DNA of 64,000 bases. Origin: SHLQ01 sp033344795. GTDB lineage: Bacteria; Actinomycetota; Acidimicrobiia; Acidimicrobiales; SHLQ01. This document shows, piece by piece, positions 57,583 to 64,000 of the stretch. A program made the position numbers and the translations under genes. Where the stretch lies: contig JAWPMS010000001.1 of the NCBI GenBank assembly GCA_033344795.1, positions 4,464,001 to 4,528,000 of the forward strand. The letters are read 5' to 3'. Each line of letters begins with the position of its first letter. Positions within the stretch are counted from its first letter, which is position 1. The notes below the pieces were generated by a model. That model had not been told where the DNA came from and made no database searches. It saw only the letters and a program-made list of their open reading frames with translations.

Positions 57583-59784
57583 CTACTTCCGGAAGGGTTC
57601 TCCCGACTCGGCGTGGTCCTTGAGGATCTGGGCCGGCTGGAAGCGGTCGCCTTGGGTTTCCGCGAGGCGTTCCATCCGCTTCACCACCTCGGCGGCACCG
57701 AGATGATCAACGAGCATGAACGGCCCACCGGTGAAGGGCGGGAAGCCGAACCCGAAGATCGCACCGATGTCGCCGTCACGGGCCGATCGCAATATGCCAT
57801 CCTCGAGACAGCGGGCAGCTTCGTTGATCAACTGCAGGGAGAGCCGCTCCTCGATCTCGGCCCTCGACATGCTCGCGCTCGGTGTGACACCGAGAACCGA
57901 ATACACCGACTCGTCGACGTCGCTCTTCTTTCCGTCCTCGTACCGGTAGAACCCGCGCTCGTTCTTCCTGCCCTTGCGGTCATCAGCGATCATCTTGTCG
58001 AAGCCCGCGGCGGCTGCCATACGGTCACCGAACGCAGCCACCATGATCTCGCCCACCTTCACGGCAACGTCGATGCCGACCTCGTCGATCAGCGTCACCG
58101 GCCCAACGGGGAACCCCCATTGCACCATCGTGTCGTCGATGAGCTCGATGTCGACGCCTTCGGAAAGGAGATAACCCACCTCGTTCATGTATGGGGCCAA
58201 CGCGCGATTGGCGTAGAAACCAGCCCCATCGTTCACGACGATGACGGTCTTTCCCTGCCGCTTCCCGAGCTCGACGCACGTCGCCGTCACCCAGTCGGCC
58301 GTCTTCTCGGTCGTGATGATCTCGAGCAGCGGCATCTTCTCGACCGGCGAGAAGTAGTGCATCCCGATCACGTTCTCCGGACGTTTCGCGCCCGCCGCGA
58401 TGTCGGTGATCGGTATCGACGACGTGTTGGTGGCGAAGATCGTGGCGTCGTCGGTCGCGTCCTCGACATCGGCGAGGATCGCGTGCTTCAGCGCCAGATC
58501 CTCGAACACGGCTTCGATCACGACATCGACAGTGTCGAACCCGCTGTAGTCGAGGGTTCCCGTCACGAGGTGCATCAATCGTTCGGCTTCGCGTGGCGTC
58601 ATCCGACGGCGCTTCACCTGCCCTCGTACGTACTTGTCGACGTAGCCGAGCCCGCGGGCGACCCCCGCGTCGTCGACCTCTTTGATACGGATGCTGGTGT
58701 TCGCCTTGGTTGCGGTGACGGCGGCGATCCCGCCACCCATCAATCCACCGCCGATCACGCCGACCTTCTTGACGGTCGCCGGTTGGACGCCGTCCGGTAC
58801 CCAGGTCTCCTTCTTCAGTTCCTGCGATGCGAAGAAGACCGACCGCAGTGCTTTGCTCTCCGGTGTCACGACGAGGCGACCGAAGGCCTCGGCCTCGAAG
58901 GCCAGACCGGCGGCCATACCCTGCTCGACCCCCACCTTGACGGCTTGCAAGATCTCCTTGGGGGCCGGGTAGTTGCCCTTCGTGGTCTCCAGCATCTGCT
59001 GTTCGGCCTTCTGGAACAGAACCTTGCGCCCCATCGGGTTGTCCTCGAGCGCAAGCTGTTGGAGGCGCGCCGGCGTCAGGAAGCCCTTCGCACGGGCTAG
59101 CCCGCCGTCGCTCGTTTCGTTTCCGAGCGCGCCGACGGCGTCGAGGGCGCGGCGGCGGGCAACGTCGAGCAACATCTCCCGGGGGCATACCTCGTCGACC
59201 AATCCCAACTTGTGGGCCTTGCGAGGACGAATCGAGCGCCCGGTCATCACGAGGTCGAGCGCCGTGGCGATGCCGACGAGCGGCGGGAGTCGTTGGGTGC
59301 CTCCGGCTCCCGGCAACAGGCCGAGCTGAACCTCGGGTTGCCCGAGCTGGGTCTTCTTCTCGTCGTTTGAGGCGATACGCGTCGAACAGGCGAGGGCGAT
59401 CTCCATGCCGCCACCGAGGCAGGGACCGTGGATGGCAGCCACGACCGGCTTGCCCCGCTCCTTGTGCAGATTCTCGAGTCGGTTGATGACCTCTTGCCCC
59501 TGGGTGAGCATGTCGGCGGCCGTTTCGGCATCGGTCAGGCTCTGGAACCATCGGATATCAGCCCCGGCGAGGAAGTTGTCGGGCTTGGCGCTGCCGAGCA
59601 CGACGGCCACGACGTCGGGGTCGTTCTCGATGCGCTCGATGACGGCATTCAGATCCATCATGAGGTCGGGCGACATCGTGTTCATCGCTTCGCCGTCGCG
59701 GTCGATGAGCACCAGCGCGACGCCGTCGTTATCGACGCTGTACTCGAAGTGGGTGAGCTCGAGGTCTTTGGCGGTTGTGGCCAT
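57583..59784 (-). CDS. fadJ: Multifunctional enoyl-CoA hydratase/3-hydroxyacyl-CoA dehydrogenase
   Basis: 733 residues. The N-terminal crotonase domain (about 1-190) has the oxyanion motif GPCLGGGMEIALACSTR and QLGQPEVQLGLLPGAGGTQRLP with two catalytic Glu. The NAD domain follows at about 330 (VGVIGGGLMGGGIAA), with the catalytic His in NVIGMHYFSPVEKMPLLEI. The C-terminal 3HCDH domains end the protein. It carries out hydration and oxidation of acyl-CoAs in beta-oxidation. It is co-transcribed with the thiolase gene (9-base gap). Length and layout match E. coli FadJ/FadB. Confidence 0.95.
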   Translation of the reverse strand: MATTAKDLELTHFEYSVDNDGVALVLIDRDGEAMNTMSPDLMMDLNAVIERIENDPDVVAVVLGSAKPDNFLAGADIRWFQSLTDAETAADMLTQGQEVINRLENLHKERGKPVVAAIHGPCLGGGMEIALACSTRIASNDEKKTQLGQPEVQLGLLPGAGGTQRLPPLVGIATALDLVMTGRSIRPRKAHKLGLVDEVCPREMLLDVARRRALDAVGALGNETSDGGLARAKGFLTPARLQQLALEDNPMGRKVLFQKAEQQMLETTKGNYPAPKEILQAVKVGVEQGMAAGLAFEAEAFGRLVVTPESKALRSVFFASQELKKETWVPDGVQPATVKKVGVIGGGLMGGGIAAVTATKANTSIRIKEVDDAGVARGLGYVDKYVRGQVKRRRMTPREAERLMHLVTGTLDYSGFDTVDVVIEAVFEDLALKHAILADVEDATDDATIFATNTSSIPITDIAAGAKRPENVIGMHYFSPVEKMPLLEIITTEKTADWVTATCVELGKRQGKTVIVVNDGAGFYANRALAPYMNEVGYLLSEGVDIELIDDTMVQWGFPVGPVTLIDEVGIDVAVKVGEIMVAAFGDRMAAAAGFDKMIADDRKGRKNERGFYRYEDGKKSDVDESVYSVLGVTPSASMSRAEIEERLSLQLINEAARCLEDGILRSARDGDIGAIFGFGFPPFTGGPFMLVDHLGAAEVVKRMERLAETQGDRFQPAQILKDHAESGEPFRK

Positions 59785-59793
59785 GTTGGGCTC

Positions 59794-61077
59794 CTAACGT
59801 TCGAGTACGACGGCGGCACCGAGGCCACCGGCCGCACACTGGGTGATGAGCGCGGTGCCGCTATCACGGCGAACCAACTCGTTTGCCATCGTCAGCGCCT
59901 GCCGGGTCCCGGTGGCGCCGAACGGGTGACCCAGCGAGATCGACCCGCCATACGGGTTGAGCTTCTCGGCGGGTATCTCGCCAATGGCCTTGTCTCGGCC
60001 GAGGTGTTTCTCTGCCCACTCCTTCGACGCAAAAGCTGCCATGTTCGACAACATTTGGGCCGAGAACGCCTCGTGCATGTCGATGATGTCGATGTCGTCG
60101 AGTGTCATGCCGGCTCGATCGAGCGCAATCGGGGTGGCGAACGACGGTCCCATCAGCAACTGCCAGCTCGGATCGAGGGCAGCAAAGGCCCAAGACTTGA
60201 CCCACGCTCTCGGGATGAACCCAAGACGTTCCGCAGTCGCCTCTTCCATGAGCAGAACGGCGGACGCGCCGTCTGTCAGAGGCGAACTGTTTCCTGCCGT
60301 GACCGTTCCGTACTTTCGGTCGAACACCGGTCGAAGCGTGGCGAGCTTCTCGACGGTGGTCTCGGCGCGCGGAATGCCGTCCCGCGACACCGTGTCTCGG
60401 TAACCGTTCACCGGGATGTGCATCACCTCGTCGTCGTAGACACCCTTCTCCCAGGCCTCGACGGCCTTCATGTGCGACTCATAGGCGTACTGGTCTTGAT
60501 CCTCGCGGGTGATCCCGTTTTCTCGAGCCATCTTCTCGGCGGACTCGCCCATGGTGAGCCCAGTGCTTCTCTCGGCAAGGGCCGGCGGCTGCGGGGCCAG
60601 ATCTTTGGGCCGCACCGACCCGAAGGCCCTCACCTTCGACGGCAGGTCCTTGGCCGAGTTCGCCTCCATCAGCGCATCGACGAACGTGTCGCTATAAAGG
60701 ATGGGCGGTTTCGACAGCGAATCAGCGCCGCCGGCGATCACGATGTCGGCGTCGCCGGTCAGGATGGCCTGCGTGCCGTTGACCAGGGCCTGGGTGCTGG
60801 TCGCGCATGCCCGTGTCACCGAGTAGGCGTCGACAGTCTGTGGCATGTCCGTTCGCAGCACGATCTCGCGAGCCAAATTGGGGCCTTCGAGATCGGGGAT
60901 GACCGAGCCGTACACGACCTGGTCGATCTGGCCTCCCTCGACCCCCGCCCGCTGGAGCAGCTCGTTGACGACCGCCGCACTGAGATCGAGTGCCGACAGG
61001 TCTTTGAAGACGGTGCCCGACTTCACGAAAGGCGTCCTCAACCCGTCGACGATTGCGACCCTTCTGTTCTTACCCAT
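59794..61077 (-). CDS. fadI: Acetyl-CoA acyltransferase (thiolase)
   Basis: 427 residues. The nucleophilic Cys lies in SVTRACATSTQALVNG, and the C-terminal signature has GHPFGATGTRQALTMANEL and the second Cys in LITQCAAGGLGAAVVLE. NMHEAFSAQ supplies the active-site His region (IDMHEAFSAQML). It cleaves 3-ketoacyl-CoA to acetyl-CoA and a shortened acyl-CoA. It lies 9 bases upstream of fadJ, so the two form a beta-oxidation operon. The length (427) is closer to FadI than to FadA. Confidence 0.95.
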   Translation of the reverse strand: MGKNRRVAIVDGLRTPFVKSGTVFKDLSALDLSAAVVNELLQRAGVEGGQIDQVVYGSVIPDLEGPNLAREIVLRTDMPQTVDAYSVTRACATSTQALVNGTQAILTGDADIVIAGGADSLSKPPILYSDTFVDALMEANSAKDLPSKVRAFGSVRPKDLAPQPPALAERSTGLTMGESAEKMARENGITREDQDQYAYESHMKAVEAWEKGVYDDEVMHIPVNGYRDTVSRDGIPRAETTVEKLATLRPVFDRKYGTVTAGNSSPLTDGASAVLLMEEATAERLGFIPRAWVKSWAFAALDPSWQLLMGPSFATPIALDRAGMTLDDIDIIDMHEAFSAQMLSNMAAFASKEWAEKHLGRDKAIGEIPAEKLNPYGGSISLGHPFGATGTRQALTMANELVRRDSGTALITQCAAGGLGAAVVLER

Positions 61078-61261
61078 TCGAATCCTCGTTTCGCTCGACT
61101 AGAGGAGTTTCGCACCATATGCGCTCGTTCACGCTCCCCAGTAGGCAGCGAATCGCTGTCACAGCCCACCAGTAGCTTCGCCCTTGCCTCGGCGAACGGG
61201 CTCACGTTCACCCCACGACCAGCGCCCCTCGACGGGCCGGGCAACATCTGGGAAACTGAAC

Positions 61262-61636
61262 ATGGCAATCAGCGAACGCGAACGACGCGATGCGTACACC
61301 GGGCTCGAACAAGCCCTCGGCGAAAACATCGCAAACACCATCATGCAACTCCTCCCCAACCAACCCGCAGACCAACTCGTCACCCGCACCGACATGCACG
61401 CGTTCGGTACCGAGCTCCGCGGCGAAATGGCCGAACTCCGCGGCGAACTGCGAGGAGAGATGGCTGAGCTACGCGGCGAGGTTCGTGGTGACATTGCGCG
61501 CCTCGATGCCAAGATCATCGAACTCGGCGGCGATCTGCGTGCTGAGATCTCGCAGCTCCGCAACCACACGACTCGCATGATGTCCGGCGCTATCGCGGCG
61601 AACGCCGTGGCGCTTGTCGGTGTCCTCGTCGCGTAA
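61262..61636 (+). CDS. Coiled-coil protein with C-terminal membrane anchor
   Basis: About 124 residues from the ATG at 61262 (GGGAAA upstream). The middle contains heptad-like repeats with a clear 11-residue periodicity (GEMAELRGELRGEMAELRGEVRGDIARLDAKIIELGG). A hydrophobic C-terminus (MMSGAIAANAVALVGVLVA) anchors it. It shares this design with the protein at 35267-35704. The role is unknown. Confidence 0.75.
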   Translation: MAISERERRDAYTGLEQALGENIANTIMQLLPNQPADQLVTRTDMHAFGTELRGEMAELRGELRGEMAELRGEVRGDIARLDAKIIELGGDLRAEISQLRNHTTRMMSGAIAANAVALVGVLVA

Positions 61637-61692
61637 GAACCACACACCAGCACCAACACTTGACTGTCATACCCCACGGCAATAGTGGACAC

Positions 61693-61995
61693 ATGGCTAC
61701 ATGCACCGACTGCAAACAAGACATGCGCAACGCTTCAGGCTGCACGATCAGCGAACTGACGCTCGATCGGGTCGTCTATCAGCGCCAACCCTTCGGCTCC
61801 GAACCCGGCTGGCCGACCACACGTGAACGGTGCGGCGACTGCGGTGCGTCCCAGGGCAACCACCATCACCTCGGCTGCGACATCGCCCGATGCCCCGCGT
61901 GCGGTTGGCAACTGCTGTCGTGTGGCTGTCCGTTCGACGAGTACGGGCCAGCCGAGCTCGAGCTTCTCCTCGACGACCTCATGGCCTGGGCTTGA
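61693..61995 (+). CDS. Small Cys-rich zinc-binding protein
   Basis: About 100 residues from the ATG at 61693. Cys pairs are abundant: CTDCKQDM, CGDCGAS, HLGCDIARCPACGWQLLSCGCP. These could bind two or three zinc ions. The HHHLGCDIARCPACGWQLLSCGCP unit is a repeated feature of actinobacterial small zinc-ribbon proteins. No nuclease or enzymatic motif is seen. Confidence 0.7.
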   Translation: MATCTDCKQDMRNASGCTISELTLDRVVYQRQPFGSEPGWPTTRERCGDCGASQGNHHHLGCDIARCPACGWQLLSCGCPFDEYGPAELELLLDDLMAWA

Positions 61996-62082
61996 GCAGT
62001 GAGCATCCAACTTGGGGCCAGCACGGTGGTGAGCGTCGCAGCGCTCGACTGCCCATGCCGTCCGCGTGAGACGCTCAGCCCA

Positions 62083-62808
62083 CTAACTAGAGAGTGCGTT
62101 ATCTAGACGCTCCAAGTCACAACCACTCGCCTCCGGTTGAGAACGGAGAATGAGCATCAATTCTCGAATCGAGGCCTCCACGACCCGCTCTTTGCCGACC
62201 GACTCAGAGAACAGCAAAGGCAGTTCTCCATCGTCGACCTCTGCAAGTTGTGCCTCCAACCTCACCGAAGCGTCGGACACATCCCTCGAGATGACTCCGA
62301 CTTCACCCATCGCGTCGAACGTGCTTGCGAGCAGCTGCGACACATCCGGTTCCGCTGATCCGGCAAAAGCCCAGCTCTCGAGGTCGCCCCATTGTTCTAT
62401 CCCGTCGATCAGACGCTGGAACTCGCCCGAACACGGCCCGGTGAATGCACCTTCAGGAACCACCTCAATGTTGTCTCGATCAGCAATATCGATCGATTGC
62501 GTGTCGGAGCTGACCAGCGACAGCACGCCGACGCCCACCACAACAATGAGCGCAGCGGCGACAGCCCAAACCCATCGTCGCAACCTGAGGTTCTCATTGC
62601 GCGTCGGGCTCAGCTCCAAGTTCAATACGACGGCTTCCGCGTCGGAGGAGACGGCTTCCACGTCAGAGGAATCGTCAGTCACGAGCAGTGTCGATGAAAC
62701 GGTCGTGCGTTCAGTCAACCGTCGCAAGCCGCGGAGGCGCTCCTCCGAGGTCAGCTGGCGCGGGCGGTCTGCTGACGCAAGCAGCTCGCCAATTTCCTGC
62801 TCATCCAT
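62083..62808 (-). CDS. Anti-sigma factor (membrane)
   Basis: About 241 residues from the ATG at 62808 (AAGGAG upstream). The N-terminal 70 residues are cytoplasmic, followed by a membrane helix at about 77-100 (VWAVAAALIVVVGVGVLSLV), and an extracellular domain with Cys (GPCSGEF, ASGCDLE). It overlaps the ECF sigma gene by 8 bases. No HxxxCxxC zinc motif is visible. The same topology as the anti-sigma at 8431-9957 but with an unrelated ectodomain. Confidence 0.75.
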   Translation of the reverse strand: MDEQEIGELLASADRPRQLTSEERLRGLRRLTERTTVSSTLLVTDDSSDVEAVSSDAEAVVLNLELSPTRNENLRLRRWVWAVAAALIVVVGVGVLSLVSSDTQSIDIADRDNIEVVPEGAFTGPCSGEFQRLIDGIEQWGDLESWAFAGSAEPDVSQLLASTFDAMGEVGVISRDVSDASVRLEAQLAEVDDGELPLLFSESVGKERVVEASIRELMLILRSQPEASGCDLERLDNALSS

Positions 62809-63307
62809 CTGTTGCTCCTTCATACGACGCTCGGAAAGCGGCTCGTGCTCTTCCCAGTAGCGACTCAGTCGCCTTGTAGCTCGACCCGATGGCTTCTGCC
62901 ACCTCACTTGTGGAGAAGCCGTCCAGATACCGAAGCACGAGGACGGCACGCTGACGGTCTGACATCGCGTTGAGCGCCATCTCGACCCGACCATCCGGAT
63001 CGGTATCGGGCGCGGGTGACGGTTTCGTGGCCTGCGCAAGTTTCGCTAGCCCCTCGCGGGCCGTTCCTTGCCGTCTCCAGTGATCGATCAGTCGCCGCCG
63101 AGCCACCGTTCGCAGCCACGATGCCGTCACCTCGTGGCCCCGTCCCTTCGAGAACAGACCGCTCGCCTGTGCGAATGTCTCGGCCATCAGGTCTTCCGCG
63201 AGAGCTCGACTACCACATCGCAGCAGCAGAAATCCAAAGACGCCGGGCGACTCAGCGTCAAAGAGCGCCGCCAGCCCATCACGCCGGTGAATCATCAGAC
63301 CATCCAT
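62801..63307 (-). CDS. ECF RNA polymerase sigma factor
   Basis: About 168 residues from the ATG at 63307. Sigma region 2 (FGFLLLRCGSRALAEDLMAETFAQA and SWLRTVARRRLIDHWRR) and region 4 (LNAMSDRQRAVLVLRYLDGFSTSEVAEAIGSSYKATESLLGRARAAF) are present. It overlaps the anti-sigma gene downstream. It is divergent from a lipoprotein gene at 63426 that carries the same domain as the first sigma locus. Confidence 0.92.
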   Translation of the reverse strand: MDGLMIHRRDGLAALFDAESPGVFGFLLLRCGSRALAEDLMAETFAQASGLFSKGRGHEVTASWLRTVARRRLIDHWRRQGTAREGLAKLAQATKPSPAPDTDPDGRVEMALNAMSDRQRAVLVLRYLDGFSTSEVAEAIGSSYKATESLLGRARAAFRASYEGATDG

Positions 63308-63425
63308 CGTTCCATCAGTCGTTGCACGCAGTCGAGATCCTTCGCGAGAATTCTCATCGCAGCGAGGGATTCGTTGTCGCCAGTGCGAATGGTCTCGAAA
63401 AGCGACCGAGTGACAAGGATCCAAG

Positions 63426-64000
63426 ATGATGCCGGACCACAGCCAGAACAGCCCTACCCATCTACTCAGTGCGCGGCATTTGGTTCTTGCGCTGGTGATC
63501 GTGATATCGGCGTGTGGCTCTTCGACATCGACGTCTCCTGCGAGTGATCTCGACGTGTCCCCATCCACGACCTCTTCAGACACAATTGGCTCGACGAGCT
63601 CGTCGAGTCAATTGTCGAGCACGACCACCGGCGCCCCATCGGTCACGATCGACGAGGGCACCATGATCTCTGCCGTTGTCGCCGGCGCCACAAGCGTCGA
63701 CCAGTGGACACTCGAGCCAGGCACGTGGACCTCGACGGCGTTCTCGACACCGGTGACGTGGACTTCCTCGATGGAGTTGCAGCTCATGCGCGAGGCGGCC
63801 GGCTTCAGCCAGGTTCGATCTGGCAACACGTCCCTCATGATTCTCGACGTCGAGCGTGTGGCTGACGCCCAAGGTTGGAGCGCGTATTCCGGGCTCGACC
63901 CCGACCAGCTCGCATCTCGCACTGGAGTCACCGTGGTCGACCGCGGAACGGTCGCGGGCCGAGCCACCCAGGTCGAGTGGGCCGACTTCACAATCGACAG
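63426..64000 (+). CDS. Lipoprotein with the shared ectodomain, cut by window edge
   Basis: The frame starts at ATG 63426 and is still open at the right edge (191 codons seen). The signal peptide ends in lipobox VIVISAC near residue 30. A Ser/Thr-rich linker follows, then WTLEPGTWTSTAFSTPVTW, which resembles the FEPGTHRIDTLGTAFTF and FEAGTYRTGALGTSVSF motifs of the 8431 and 6926 proteins. It is divergent from an ECF sigma gene, just as the first family members lie near a sigma gene. Confidence 0.75.
   Translation, partial: MMPDHSQNSPTHLLSARHLVLALVIVISACGSSTSTSPASDLDVSPSTTSSDTIGSTSSSSQLSSTTTGAPSVTIDEGTMISAVVAGATSVDQWTLEPGTWTSTAFSTPVTWTSSMELQLMREAAGFSQVRSGNTSLMILDVERVADAQGWSAYSGLDPDQLASRTGVTVVDRGTVAGRATQVEWADFTID

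Noticed and set aside
57613..59100. Long plus-strand frame opposite fadJ
   Set aside because: It is an antisense open frame caused by high GC. The fadJ frame has complete catalytic motifs.

Overview
The window is a high-GC chromosomal segment of an actinobacterium. The gene style fits the Acidimicrobiia (Ilumatobacter-like) best: many lipoproteins with Thr-rich linkers, DUF2510 and SHOCT membrane proteins, RTX-repeat secreted proteins, and fused BTAD regulators. That placement is inference from gene content, not from a marker gene. Most genes have clear Shine-Dalgarno sites, short overlaps and strong strand runs.

Layout. 0-12.2 kb: a kinase-fold phosphotransferase, a single tRNA-Ala, several secreted lipoproteins, a cation transporter, an ECF sigma/anti-sigma pair and a secreted RTX/beta-helix protein. 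12.2-13.6 kb: a small antitoxin-like protein, a membrane protein and a divergent MarR regulator with two palindromic operators. 13.6-21.5 kb is the centrepiece, an RNA-repair and RNA-quality-control locus on the minus strand. It holds RtcB RNA ligase, a GNAT acetyltransferase, a Ro60-like TROVE protein, two predicted Y RNAs built as circularly permuted tRNA-like modules, an HNH nuclease, a 14-gene tRNA array with several degenerate tRNAs, and further structured RNA candidates including one with its own promoter and terminator. 21.7-31.8 kb: an ATL protein, two two-component systems flanking a very acidic secreted protein, a BTAD-hydrolase fusion, two methyltransferases and PhnA. 31.8-39.9 kb: a heterodimeric ABC exporter, a coiled-coil protein, a second RTX protein, a divergent stand-alone EF-Tu gene with a possible leader pseudoknot, and small HTH/membrane genes.

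40.0-57.6 kb is a defence island. It has a TM0106-type nuclease/helicase with a partner, a tightly coupled four-gene operon ending in a DUF3696 ATPase, a complete type I restriction-modification system (hsdM, hsdS, hsdR), a zinc-ribbon/GIY-YIG-like protein and an EVE-like/HNH endonuclease. 57.6-61.1 kb carries the fatty-acid oxidation pair fadJ-fadI. The right end has small proteins and a second sigma/anti-sigma pair divergent from a lipoprotein cut by the window edge.

The most interesting part is the Ro60-Y RNA-RtcB-tRNA array locus. The two RNAs next to the Ro60 gene place the 3' half of a tRNA before the 5' half, inside long flanking stems. This is the design expected of bacterial Y RNAs that mimic tRNA. 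With RtcB and a reserve tRNA set alongside, the locus looks like a system for surviving or repairing tRNA damage.
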